Shown: positions 34,783 to 46,734 of the stretch, piece after piece
Layout: each line of letters opens with the position of its first letter
How positions within the stretch are numbered: the stretch's first letter is position 1
Assembly (NCBI GenBank): GCA_031761405.1
Contig: JASEVX010000013.1
Coordinates: 56,978,603 to 57,042,602, forward strand
Length of the DNA stretch: 64,000 bases
Direction of reading: 5' to 3'
From: Serripes groenlandicus
Taxonomy: Eukaryota; Mollusca; Bivalvia; Cardiida; Cardiidae
Notes under the pieces: model-generated
Databases searched by the model: none
What the model saw: only the letters and a program-made list of their open reading frames with translations
Told to the model about the DNA's origin: nothing
Position numbers and translations under genes: made by a program

Positions 34783-35570
34783 TAGAATGAGTGTAGTGGA
34801 ACAGAATTATTCTATTCTGTTCTACGGAACAAATGTCTATACGGCTATTGGGACACAATGTGTTGTAAAATTCAGCGATTTGTGGACAAAGAAATCGGTG
34901 AGAACGATTTCGCTGAAATTAGCCACACTGATAGACCACAATGCGATCTAGGTCTGGGCGGTTTCGTTATATCTGGGAAAAATCTAGTTTCAGAGATTTT
35001 TAAGGTTAAAACCCGAAAAATCGACATTTTGACTACATATTTCTGTAGATCTCGCACTAGCAAAAAACGGAATCAGCTAGAGACCTGAAATTCATACTGA
35101 AACTTGTCCGAGATCCGGTGCAAACAACGGTGTTTTTAGATTTCTCATACATTCAGTTTGGATTCTTGGAGAAAGCTTTCAATAGGGGTTCTTGATTTTA
35201 AAAAAATCTGTGGGCGTGACTAGGAAAGTGACGTCACGTCAGCGGTTGACGTCATAACGTTACAGTGGTGCAGAGGTAGAGCGTCGGCCTCTCGTATCAA
35301 AGGTCCCTGGTTCGAGTCCCGTGATGAACGGGTCCTTTTGAGATTTTAATGATTTAATTTTTAGATAATAATGTTCTATTTATCTTTTAGACTTACGGAG
35401 ATAATTTTGTTGTTGCAAAATACTAGTTTCATCAATTGTTACGTTTTGGATCATGTTAGAATCGAAATAATAGTATCAGCATTGTGTGTGGCCGGTTGGT
35501 AGTTCGGGTGCAATTCTGCTCCTCTCCACTCATTCTATCCTGCGAAACCCTTAAGGTGTCGCCTTTCTAG
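34783..35570 (+). mobile_element. E copy 24 (intermediate form)
   Basis: 788 bp, in non-satellite DNA (left ttttttata, right ta-atatctgc). Confidence 0.9.
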
Positions 35571-35572
35571 TA

Positions 35573-35602
35573 ATATCTGCTTTTGGAGACGGAAGGCTAA
35601 TA
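35573..35602. other. Unique spacer (30 bp)
   Basis: atatctgcttttggagacgg and ten more bases, unrelated to E; continuation of the spacer at 34701-34782 if copy 24 is removed. Confidence 0.7.
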
Positions 35603-36337
35603 TAGAATGAGTGTAGTGGAACAGAATTATTCTATTCTGTTCTACGGAACAAATGTCTATACGGCTATTGGGACACAATGTGTTGTAAAATTCAGCGATT
35701 TGAGGACAAAGAAATCGGTGAGAACGATTTCGCTGAAATTAGCCACACTGATAGACCACAATGCGATCTAGTTCTGGGCGGTGTCGTTATATCTGGGAAA
35801 AATCTAGTTTTAGATATTTTTAAGGTTAAAACCCGAAAAATCGACATTTTGACTACATATTTCTGTAGATCTCGTACCAGCAAATAACGGAATCAGCTAG
35901 AGACCTGAAATTTAAACTGAAATTTGTCAAAGATCCAGTGCAAACAACGGTGTTTTTAAATTTCTCATACATTTAGTTTTGATAGTCGGAGAATGCTTTT
36001 AATAGGGGCTCTTGAATCAAATATTTTCACGTGACCAAATACTTGGAAAGTGACGTCACGTTCAGCACTTCAGCGGTTTGACGTCATAACGTTATCGCTT
36101 TGGCGCCAAAACCAATAGTATGGTGTGTTTATCTTTTAGACCTGCGGAAATAATTTTGGTGTTGCCAAAAAAACTTGAGTGTCATCAATTGTTACGTTTT
36201 GAATCATGTAAGAATTGAAATTACATATTCATAACATATATATTTAGTATTGCGTGTGGCCAGTTGGTAGTTCGGTATAATTCTGCTCCTCTTCACTCAT
36301 TCTATCCCGCGAAACCCTTAAGGTGTCGCCTATCTAG
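35603..36337 (+). mobile_element. E copy 25 (short form)
   Basis: 735 bp, complete, ends CTAG-TA followed by copy 26. Confidence 0.9.
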
Positions 36338-36339
36338 TA

Positions 36340-37127
36340 TAGAATGAGTGTAGTGGAACAGAATTATTCTATTCTGTTCTACGGAACAAATGTCTATACG
36401 GCTATTGGGACACAATGTGTTGTAAAATTCAGCGATTTGTGGACAAAGAAATCGGTGAGAACGATTTCGCTGAAATTAGCCACACTGATAGACCCCAATG
36501 CTATCTAGGTCTGGGCGGTTTCGTTATATCTGGGAAAAATCTAGTTTCAGAGATTTTTAAGGTTAAAACCCGAAAAATCGACATTTTGACTACATATTTC
36601 TGTAGATCTCGCACTAGTAAAAAACGGAATCAGCTAGAGACCTGAAATTCATACTGAAACTTGTCCGAGATCCGGTGCAAACAACGGTGTTTTTAGATTT
36701 CTCATACATTCAGTTTGGATTCTTGGAGAAAGCTTTCAATAGGGGTTCTTGATTTTAAAAAAATCTGTGGGCGTGACTAGGAAAGTGACGTCACGTCAGC
36801 GGTTGACGTCATAACGTTACAGTGGTGCAGAGGTAGAGCGTCGGCCTCTCGTTTCAAAGGTCCCTGGTTCGAGTCCCGTGATGAGCGGGTCCTTTTGAGA
36901 TTTTAATGATTTAATTTTGAGATAATAATGTTCTATTTATCTTTTAGACTTACGGAGATAATTTTGTTGTTGCAAAATACTAGTTTCATCAATTGTTACG
37001 TTTTGGATCATGTTAGAATCGAAATAATATATTCAGCATTGTGTGTGGTCGGTTGGTAGTTCGGATGCAATTCTGCTCCTCTCCACTCATTCTATCCCGC
37101 GAAACCCTTAAGGTGTCGCCTTTCTAG
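36340..37127 (+). mobile_element. E copy 26 (intermediate form)
   Basis: 788 bp, close to copies 7, 8 and 24. Confidence 0.9.
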
Positions 37128-37129
37128 TA

Positions 37130-37864
37130 TAGAATGAGTGTAGTGGAACAGAATTATTCTATTCTGTTCTATGGAACAAATGTCTATACGGCTATTGGGA
37201 CACAATGTGTTGTAAAATTCAGCGATTTGAGGACAAAGAAATCGGTGAGAACGATTTCGCTGAAATTAGCCACACTGATAGACCACAATGCGATCTAGGT
37301 CTGGGCGGTTTCGTTATATCTGGGAAAAATCTAGTTTCAGATATTTTTAAGGTTAAAACCCGAAAAATCGACATTTTGACTACATATTTCTGTAGATCTC
37401 GCACCAGCAAAAAACGGATTCAGCTAGAGACCTGAAATTCATACTGAAACTTGTCCAATATCCAGTGCAAACAACGGTGTTTTTAGATTTCTCATACATT
37501 TAGTTTTGATAGTTGGAGAATGCTTTTAATAGGGGCTCTTGAATCAAATATTTTCACGTGACCAAATACTTGGAAAGTGACGTCACGTTCAGCACTTCAG
37601 CGGTATGACGTCATAACGTTATTGCTTTGGCGCCAAAACCAATAGTATGGTGTGTTTATCTTTTAGACTTGCGGAAATAATTTTGGTGTTGCCAAAAAAC
37701 CTTGAGTGTCATCAATTGTTACGTTTTGAATCATGTAAGAATTGAAATTACATATTCATAACATATATATTTAGTATTGCGTGTGGCCAGTTGGTAGTTC
37801 GGTATAATTCTGCTCCTCTTCACTCATTCTATCCCGCGAAACCCTTAAGGTGTCGCCTATCTAG
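37130..37864 (+). mobile_element. E copy 27 (short form, mosaic)
   Basis: 735 bp. First half is of the long-form type (aaaaaacggattcag, gtccaatatccag) and second half of the short-form type, so it is a recombinant. Nearly the same mosaic as copy 28. Confidence 0.9.
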
Positions 37865-37866
37865 TA

Positions 37867-37887
37867 TAGAATGAGTGTAGTGGAACA
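37867..37887 (+). mobile_element. 21-bp stub of an E copy
   Basis: Only the first 21 bases of E are present, followed by TA and a new complete start. The break falls inside the left hairpin, so it may reflect hairpin-associated breakage rather than normal insertion. Confidence 0.85.
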
Positions 37888-37889
37888 TA

Positions 37890-38495
37890 TAGAATGAGTG
37901 TAGTGGAACAGAATTATTCTATTCTGTTCTATGGAACAAATGTCTATACGGCTATTGGGACACAATGTGTTGTAAAATTCAGCGATTTGAGGACAAAGAA
38001 ATCGGTGAGAACGATTTCGCTGAAATTAGCCACACTGATAGACCACAATGCGATCTAGGTCTGGGCGGTTTCGTTATATCTGGGAAAAATCTAGTTTCAG
38101 ATATTTTTAAGGTTAAAACCCGAAAAATCGACATTTTGACTACATATTTCTGTAGATCTCGCACCAGCAAAAAACGGATTCAGCTAGAGACCTGAAATTC
38201 ATACTGAAACTTGTCCAATATCCAGTGCAAACAACGGTGTTTTTAGATTTCTCATACATTCAGTTTTGATAGTTGGAGAATGCTTTTAATAGGGGCTCTT
38301 GAATCAAATATTTTCACGTGACCAAATACTTGGAAAGTGACGTCACGTTCAGCACTAAAGCGGTATGACGTCATAACGTTATCGCTTTGGCGCCAAAACC
38401 AATAGTATGGTGTGTTTATCTTTTAGACTTGCGGAAATAATTTTGGTGTTGCCAAAAAACCTTGAGTGTCATCAATTGTTACGTTTTGAATCATG
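37890..38495 (+). mobile_element. E copy 28 (short form, mosaic, 3'-truncated)
   Basis: 606 bp; stops exactly at atcatgta, the same TA at which copies 1 and 22 are split. Its 127-base end is not seen downstream. Confidence 0.88.
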
Positions 38496-38497
38496 TA

Positions 38498-39403
38498 TAG
38501 AATGAGTGTAGTGGAACAGAATTATTCTATTCTGTTCTACGGAACAAATGTCTATACGGCTATTGGGACACAATGTGTTGTAAAATTCAGCGATTTGTGG
38601 ACAAAGAAATCGGTGAGAACGATTTCGCTGAAATTAGCCACACTGATAGACCACAATGCGATCTAGGTCTGGGCGGTTTCGTTATATCTGGGAAAAATCT
38701 AGTTTCAGAGATTTTTAAGGTTAAAACCCGAAAAATCGACATTTTGACTACATATTTCTGTAGATCTCGTACTAGCAAAAAACGGAATCAGTTAGAGACC
38801 TGAAATTCATCCTGAAACTTGTCCGAGATCCAGTGCAAACAACGGTGTGTTTAGAATTCTCATACATTCAGTTTGGATTCTTGGAGAAAGCTTTCAATAG
38901 GGGTTCTTGATTTTAAAAAAATCTGTGGGCGTGACTAGGAAAGTGACGTCACGTCAGCGGTTGACGTCATAACGTTACAGTGGTGCAGAGGTAGAGCGTC
39001 GGCCTCTCGTATCAAAGGTCCCTGGTTCGAGTCCCGTGATGAGCGGGTCCTTTTGAGATTTTTCCACACAAAACGGCACGAGTACTGGTTAAGTCTCCAG
39101 GAAGCAGACATCGAGTGTGAGTAATCTAAGCTTAAAGCTTGTTTCGCAATCGATGTAAAATAAATAAGTTTAAACTAAACTTGGGCGCCAAATCCCGATA
39201 ATAATGTTCTATTTATCTTTTAGACTAACGGAGATAATTTTGTTGTTGCAAAATACTAGTTTCATCAATTGTTACGTTTTGGATCATGTTAGAATCGAAA
39301 TAATAGTATCAGCATTGTGTGTGGTCGGTTGGTAGTTCGGATGCAAGTCTGCTCCTCTCCACTCATTCTATCCTGCGAAACCCTTAAGGTGTCGCCTTTC
39401 TAG
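38498..39403 (+). mobile_element. E copy 29 (long form)
   Basis: 906 bp, complete, with intact tRNA-like module. Confidence 0.9.
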
Positions 39404-39405
39404 TA

Positions 39406-39807
39406 TAGAATGAGTGTAGTGGAACAGAATTATTCTATTCTGTTCTACGGAACAAATGTCTATACGGCTATTGGGACACAATGTGTTGTAAAATTCAGCG
39501 ATTTGAGGACAAAGAAATCGGTGAGAACGATTTCGCTGAAATTAGCCACACTGATAGACCACAATGAGATCTAGGTCTGGGCGGTTTCGTTATATCTGGG
39601 AAAAATCTAGTTTTAGATATTTTTAAGGTTAAAACCCGAAAAATCGACATTTTGACTACATATTTCTGTAGATCTCGTACCAGCAAATAACGGAATCAGC
39701 TAGAGACCTGAAATTTAAACTGAAACTTGTCAAAGATCCAGTGCAAACAACGGTGTTTTTAAATTTCTCATACATTTAGTTTTGATAGTTGGAGAATGCT
39801 TTTAATA
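39406..39807 (+). mobile_element. E copy 30 (short form, 5' part; split)
   Basis: Stops at gcttttaata. The continuation ta-ggggctcttgaatc is at 41615 onward, so copies 31 and 32 are inserted into it with TA on both sides. Confidence 0.9.
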
Positions 39808-40527
39808 TAGAATGAGTGTAGTGGAACAGAATTATTCTATTCTGTTCTATGGAACAAATGTCTATACGGCTATTGGGACACAATGTGTTGTAAAATTCAG
39901 CGATCTGGGGACAAAGAAATCGGTGAGAACGATTTCGCTGAAATTAGCCACACTTATAGAACTCAATGCGATCTAGGTCTGGGCGTGTTCGTTATATCTG
40001 GGGAAAATCTAGTTTCAGAGATTTTTAAGGTTAAAACCCGAAAAATCGACATTTTGACTACATATTTCTGTAGATCTCGCACTAGCAAAAAACGGAATCA
40101 GCTAGAGACCTGAAATTCATACTGAAACTTGTCCGAGATCCGGTGCAAACAACGGTGTTTTTAGATTTCTCATACATTCAGTTTGGATTCTTGGAGAAAG
40201 CTTTCAATAGGGGTTCTTGATTTTAAAAAAATCTGTGGGCGTGACTAGGAAAGTGACGTCACGTCAGCGGTTGACGTCATAACGTTACAGTGGTGCAGAG
40301 GTAGAGCGTCGGCCTCTCGTATCAAAGGTCCCTGGTTCGAGTCCCGTGATGAGCGGGTCCTTTTGAGATTTTTCAACACAAAACGGCACGAGTACTGGTT
40401 AAGTCTACAGGAAGCAGACATCGAGTGTGATTAATTTAAGCTTAAAGCTTGTTTCGCAATCGATGTAAAAAAAATAAGTTTAAACTAAATTTGGGCGCCA
40501 AATCCCGATAATAATGTTCTATTTATA
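39808..40527 (+). mobile_element. E copy 31 (long form, 3'-truncated)
   Basis: Nested in copy 30. It stops at gttctatttata, inside the usual ttctatttatctttt, where copy 32 starts. Confidence 0.88.
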
Positions 40528-41614
40528 TAGAATGAGTGTAGTGGAACAGAATTATTCTATTCTGTTCTACGGAACAAATGTCTATACGGCTATTGGGACA
40601 CAATGTGTTGTAAAATTCAGCGATCTGGGGACAAAGAAATCGGTGAGAACGATTTCGCTGAAATTAGCCACACTGATAGACCACAATGCGATCTAGGTCT
40701 GGGCGGTTTCGTTATATCTGGGAAAAATCTAGTTTTAGATATTTTTAAGGTTAAAACCCGAAAAATCGACATTTTGACTACATATTTCTGTAGATCTCGT
40801 ACCAGCAAATAACGGAATCAGCTAGAGACCTGAAATTTAAACTGAAACTTGTCAAAGATCCAGTGCAAACAACGGTGTTTTTAAATTTCTCATACATTTA
40901 GTTTTGATAGTTGGAGAATGCTTTTAATAGGGGCTCTTGAATCAAATATTTTCACGTGACCAAATACTTGGAAAGTGACGTCACGTTCAGCACTTCAGCG
41001 GTATGACGTCATAACGTTACAGTGGTGCAGAGGTAGAGCGTCGGCCTCTGGTATCAAAGGTCCCTGGTTCGAGTCCCGTGATGAGCGGGTCCTTTTGAGA
41101 TTTTTCCACACAAAACGGCACGAGTACTGGTTAAGTCTCCAAGAAGCAGACATCGAGTGTGATTAATTTAAGCTTAAAGCTTGTTTCGCAATCGATGTAA
41201 AATAAATAAGTTTAAACTAAATTTAAGGTCCCTAGTTCGAGTCCCGTGATGAGCGGGTCCTTTTGAGATTTTTCAACACAAAACGGCACGAGTACTGGTT
41301 AAGTCTCCAGGAAGCAGACATCGAGTGTGATTAATTTAAGCTTAAAGCTTGTTTCGCAATCGATGTAAAATAAATAAGTTTAAACTAAACTTTGGCGCCA
41401 AATCCCGATAATAATGTTCTATTTATCTTTTAGACTTACGGAGATAATTTTGGTGTTGCAAAAATACTAGTTTCATCAATTGTTACGTTTTGGATCATGT
41501 TAGAATCGAAATAATATATTCAGCATTGTGTGTGGTCGGTTGGTAGTTCGGATGCAATTCTGCTCCTCTCCACTCATTCTATCCCGCGAAACCCTTAAGG
41601 TGTCGCCTTTCTAG
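40528..41614 (+). mobile_element. E copy 32 (long form with internal duplication)
   Basis: After aaactaaa (about 41221) the sequence jumps back to aaggtccctagttcgagtcc, repeating about 170 bases that include the B box and following region, then runs on to the normal CTAG end at 41614. This is a local duplication or a recombinant of two copies; it may include the lost end of copy 31. Confidence 0.85.
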
Positions 41615-41616
41615 TA

Positions 41617-41949
41617 GGGGCTCTTGAATCAAATATTTTCACGTGACCAAATACTTGGAAAGTGACGTCACGTTCAGCACTTCAGCGGTATGACGTCATA
41701 ACGTTATCGCTTTGGCGCCAAAACCAATAGTATGGTGTGTTTATCTTTTAGACTTGCGGAAATAATTTTGGTGTTGCCAAAAAACCTTGAGTGTCATCAA
41801 TTGTTACGTTTTGAATCATGTAAGAATTGAAATTACATATTCATAACATATATATTTAGTATTGCGTGTGGCCAGTTGGTAGTTCGGTATAATTCTGCCC
41901 CTCTTCACTCATTCTATCCCGCGAAACCCTTAAGGTGTCGCCTATCTAG
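41617..41949 (+). mobile_element. 3' remainder of E copy 30
   Basis: Resumes with ggggctcttgaatc and runs to CTAG at 41949. Together with 39406-39807 it makes one complete short-form copy. Confidence 0.9.
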
Positions 41950-41951
41950 TA

Positions 41952-42662
41952 ATTATTCTATTCTGTTCTACGGAACAAATGTCTATACGGCTATTGGGAC
42001 ACAATGTGTTGTAAAATTCAGCGATTTGTGGACAAAGAAATCGGTGAGAACGATTTCGCTGAAATTAGCCACACTGATAGACCACAATGCGATCTAGGTC
42101 TGGGCGGTTTCGTTATATCTGGGAAAAATCTAGTTTCAGAGATTTTTAAGGTTAAAACCCGAAAAATCGACATTTTGACTACATATTTCTGTAGATCTCG
42201 CACTAGCAAAATACGGATTCAGCTAGAGACCTGAAATTCATACTGAAACTTGTCCAATATCTAGTACAAACAAAGGTGTTTTTAGATTTCTCATACATTT
42301 AGTTTTGATAGTTGGAGAATGCTTTTAATAGGGGCTCTTGAATCAAATATTTTCACGTGACCAAATACTTGGAAAGTGACGTCACGTTAGCACTTCAGCG
42401 GTATGACGTCATAACGTTATCGCTTTGGCGCCAAAACCAATAGTATGGTGTGTTTATCTTGTAGACTTGCGGAAATAATTTTGGTGTTGCCAAAAAACCT
42501 TGAGTGTCATCAATTGTTACGTTTTGAATCATGTAATAATTGAAATTACATATTCATAACATATATATTTAGTATTGCGTGTGGCCAGTTGGTAGTTCGG
42601 TATAATTCTGCTCCTCTTCACTCATTCTATCCCGCGAAACCCTTAAGGTGTCGCCTATCTAG
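41952..42662 (+). mobile_element. E copy 33 (short-form end, 5'-truncated)
   Basis: Begins at attattctattctgttc, lacking the first ~23 bases of E (start lost within the left hairpin, as in the 21-bp stub at 37867). Ends CTAG followed by TA and the right arm of the 46-bp satellite. Confidence 0.88.
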
Positions 42663-42664
42663 TA

Positions 42665-44342
42665 GTTGTATAGGTATATCACGGCAATATGGTGTATTCT
42701 GCCTTTAATAGTTGTATAGGTATATCACGACAATATGGTGTATTCTGCATTTTCGAGTTTTATAGGTATATCACGGCAATGCAATTTATTCTGCTTTAAA
42801 GATTATTATAGGTATATCACGGCAATACAGGGTATTCTGCCTTTAAGAGTTGTATATGTATATCACGGCAATACAGTGTATTCTGCCTTTAATAGTTATA
42901 TAGGTAGATCACGGCAATGCAATGCATTATGCTTTAACGATTATTATAGGATTATCACGGCAATACAGGGTATTCTGCCTTTAAGAGTTGTATATGTATA
43001 TCACGGCAATACAGTGTATTCTGCCTTTAATAGTTATATAGGTATATCACGGCAATGCAATGTATTCTGCTTGTTAGATGTGTATAGGTATATCACGGTA
43101 ATACAGTGTATTCTGCCTTTAAGAGTCGTATAGGTATATCACGGCAATGCAATGTATTCTGCTTTAAAGATTTGTATAGGTATATCACGGCAATACAATG
43201 TATTCGGCTTTAAAAAAGCTTTATATGTATATCACGGCAATATAATATAATCTACATTTAAGAGTGTTATAGTTATATCACGCAAATGCAAAGTATTCTG
43301 CTTTAAATAGTTGTATAGTTATATCACGGCAATACAGTGTAGTATGCCTTTAATACTTGTATAGGTATATCACGACAATACAGTGTAGTCTGCCTTCTAT
43401 AGTGTTATAGGTATATCATGGCAATACAGTGTATTCTGCCTTTAATAGTTTATAGGTATATCGCTGCAATAAAGTATATTTTGCCCTTAAGAGTTGTATA
43501 GGTATATCACGGCAATGCAATGTATTCTGCTTTAAAGAGATTTATATTGATATCACGGCAATGCAATGTATTCTGCTTTAAAGAGATTTATATTGATATC
43601 ACGGCAATATAGTGTATTCTTCTTTTAATAGTTGTATATGTATATCACGGCAATGCAATGTATTCTGCTTTAGAGAGTTTTATATTCATATCACGGCAAT
43701 ACAATGTATTCTGCCTTTTAGAGTTGTCTAGGTAAATCACTGCAATACAGTGTATTCTGCCTTTTAGTGTTGTATAGGTATATCACGGCAGTACAGTGTA
43801 TTCTGCCATGAACGGTTTTATAGGTATATTACGGCAATGCTATGTATTCTGCTTTAAATAGTTTTATATTTATATCTCGGCAATACAGTGTATTCTGCCT
43901 TTTAGAGTTATTATATGTAACTCACGGCAATACAGTGTATTCTGCCTTTTAGAGTTATTATAGGTAAAACACGGCGAATTAGTGTTTTTTGACTTTAAGG
44001 GTGTTATTGATATATCACGGTAATACAATGTGTTCTTGTTTAAGGAGTTGTATAGGTATATCTGGGCCAATTCGTGTTGTTGCTGCCTCTAAGAGTTTTA
44101 TAGTTATATCAAGGCCAAGTGGTGTTTTTGCAGCTTTCTACAGTATTGCAGTTACGTTACGGCAATAAAGTGTATTGTGCTTTAAAGAGTTGTATATTTA
44201 TATCATGCCCAAGTGGTGTTTTTGCTGCCTTCTACAGTATTGCAGTTACGACACGGCAATAAAGTGTATTTTGCGTTTAAGAGTGTTGTAGTTATATCAC
44301 GGCCAAGTGTTGTTTATTGTGCTTTCATCAGTATTATATTTA
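42665..44342. repeat. 46-bp satellite, right arm
   Basis: About 36 units of the same family as the left arm (tataggtatatcacggcaat, gtattctgcctttaa). Units near the E array are uniform; the outer ones from about 43970 become degenerate and take on the cacggccaagtggtgttt form also seen at the outer end of the left arm. Confidence 0.95.
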
Positions 44343-45394
44343 GACCACTGAGATAGGTGATTACTTGGCTTCTACACGATATTCCACTCTGGTGCCTGAT
44401 TTCATTATTCGGATCACTGTACACAAAAAAGCGTAGACAGTTACGTGTCCGTGTTTGGCGTATGACAAATCCGGATACCGTTGTTTATTCAATGCAGTGT
44501 GTCATTACTATAAATTGAAAACGTATAAACCAGTCGAATGCCTCCCAGCGTTTGTTTATGATTCATGGACTGTATCGAACAATAAACTCATACTTCATCT
44601 GAGCTGTTCTCTACAAAAACCAATCTCAGAGCCATTTTGACAACAAAGAAAATGCTTTAAATGAACATTGTCAATTATATTTCATCACGAAACTTCAAGT
44701 GTTAATACCAAAAAAGGATTTAAGACAAGAGATGTTTTTCAAACAGTATGTCAACCCCTTTTGTGTTTAAGGTCACTATGACATGGACCTTCAATCGGGT
44801 GACCTGAAAATCAATAGCAGGCATTGCCTAGTCATGTACGTCCAACCTGCTAAGATTGAGCTTCATAAGTCCATATATTGTGCAAGTTTTAATCGGACAA
44901 GCTTTGGTCTCTAGAGCGAGCGAACGACTGACCGACAGACCGACAGACCGACAGACCAAAAGGTGCAAATAAATATACCCCCTTTTTTGAAGAGAGACAT
45001 TATCATAAATTACAATCCTTATCTGTAAATGTGGATGACTCACAGTTATTTTGACGTGTCTGTTTAAAGGCAGTACTATCGATATAACATGTCACATGAA
45101 TATCACCCCTTTTAATGGTGACTTTCTAAAGCTGATTTGTCCAGCTTTGCATTTAGAAGTGACCATAGCTAACTTCTAGGAAGATCGAAATGAAAGTTAT
45201 TCAGCCAACAGCTTAGAGCCTGGTCAGATAGTTCTATACTCGTTGCACAGGTTTCGCAAAATCAGTTCCACCAGTCAAAGGGTTTTCAACATGGGACCTG
45301 TAAATTTAACTAAAGTTAACGTAACTGTGTATCTTTATAACTATATGATTCCGATTAGGTAAGATTGCTTGGAAAGTATGTTTAGTGTTGTACT
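44343..45394. other. Intergenic with a (GACCGACA)n-like tract
   Basis: No gene supported. A short microsatellite of gaccgaca units lies at about 44929-44958, in a context (ggacaagctttggtctctag before it) that looks like a repeat-derived segment. The open frame at 44455-44640 is unrecognised. Confidence 0.5.
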
Positions 45395-45495
45395 GGTGTG
45401 GGAAAACCAGAAAACGCATGAGTAGGTGAACTGGTCGCCGTGATATGACTGAAAAATTGTTGAAAACGGCGTTAAACCCCAATCAATCAATCAAA
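45395..45495 (+). mobile_element. SINE tail fragment
   Basis: ggtgaactggtcgccgtgat, gaaaacggcgttaaacccc and a terminal aatcaatcaatcaaa match the tail of the more complete SINE at 55520-55797. The head is absent or unrecognisable. Confidence 0.75.
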
Positions 45496-46734
45496 CCGAT
45501 TAGGTAAGAGGCACGTATGAACATTGTTTTTCCTAAAATCTTCTCTCGGTTTAACAATGAAGTGTACAAAGTTCAGGGCAGGACACTTTGTGTGACTTAA
45601 ATACATGGTTTATTTAGAAATCGAACATGTACGGGAATCTACTATATAATTCAATGCCCATTTTTGTCATTCTACTTTAAATGCTTCTGCGAACAATTCC
45701 TACTTCACTGACCTTTTTAATCCCTCTTTAATTATTATCTTGAATAACAGAAACATACGCAATATGAAGTGTGTTTTCGTTGTTTTTCAGAACAGAGGGA
45801 GTAGAAGACCTTGTAAATATCTTACTTCACAAAATAAACCTGATCATGCCCTATTTGCAAATATTTATCATATTATGAAGAACATGTTAATTGTCATCAC
45901 ATCTAAATTGTGCGTCATTTATCCCACAATGTTTACTTAAATCAAATCAGCTTTACAATTTACCCCACATGAGCTTAATGGCCATAGCAGCTCAAAATTA
46001 TACTTTGTTCGACACTGAAGCCATGTGGCGAGCGGCATAATTTCCTGTTTGGGGACATCAACAAATTTATGCCGAAATGCGGATATAAGATATAAACGCA
46101 ACATCCAATACAACAAGAATAGTGCAGACGACTTTAGCACATGCAAATAAGTAATTAGGCAAGGAAAGCGTTCAGAAAATCAAAGTGAAAATACTTGTAA
46201 TATAATATGTAAAAATGGGAAAAGAAATTAAAGTGGAAATGTTTTTACGTTGATAACATACAGAATAATGCATATTAAAGAAATGCACATGTACATAGCA
46301 GATCCTTAGATAAGAGACGTTTTTTTAATACCAAATCCGTATTGAACACTCTTACCCTATCTATGTTTTTATTACCCATATCGTATGGTTTGGTTAAATC
46401 ATAAGACAGATAATGGTGGGACATGGCCACTTTACTCTTTTTTATCTAGACCTCTCTACGTTTTTTACATTCAGAATCCTTGTTTAAAACTTAAATTTTG
46501 AGTTTCCAAAGCATAAGGTTTGGCTGAGTCATAAAAGAGAAATTGTTGGAAAAGGGTTAGTTTACGCCTCCTTATCTAGATATGGGTATAACATACACTT
46601 GAAAGTCCGTTGGTAACTTCCTGATCGATAGTTCGTAAAGAAACGTTTTACTTTAACATAAGTGTTTCTTAATCATTTCATTTGAATATTTAAAACATTT
46701 TTATCAAAGGGAGGGTGGAAACCCCGATAACTAA
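45496..46734. other. Intergenic, nothing recognised
   Basis: AT-rich DNA without a supportable gene or repeat. Two weakly similar blocks near 46370-46440 and 46495-46570 (cataaggtttggctgagtca versus catatcgtatggtttggtta) suggest an old tandem duplication. Confidence 0.45.

Larger units (their letters stand above)
14862..42662 (+). mobile_element. 28-kb array of 33 copies of non-autonomous element E
   Basis: All 33 copies lie in the same orientation, mostly head-to-tail with only a shared TA between CTAG (end) and TAGAATGAG (start). Element structure, taking the copy at 21621-22355: left inverted repeat 21621-21648; a 12-bp hairpin at element positions 14-43; right inverted repeat 22295-22322 (25 of 28 bases match the left one, reverse-complemented); and a 33-base right tail 22323-22355 with a GCGA/ACC...GGT/TCGC hairpin ending 8 bases before the terminal CTAG. 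Three forms exist: short (734-737 bp, no tRNA-like module), long (905-920 bp, with it) and intermediate (787-788 bp, module but ~118 bp deleted after it). No transposase or replicase is present. Subterminal inverted repeats plus a 3' hairpin and CTAG end recall non-autonomous Helentron/Helitron elements; the TA on both sides recalls TA-targeting MITEs. The class is not settled. Confidence 0.9.

Noticed and set aside
14862..42662. A CRISPR array
   Set aside because: The repeats are 735-920 bp, not 20-40 bp; there are no regular unique spacers and no cas genes, and the surroundings are eukaryotic.
42735..43133. A 132-codon open frame
   Set aside because: It is a read-through of 46-bp satellite units; the periodic peptide simply mirrors the DNA repeat.
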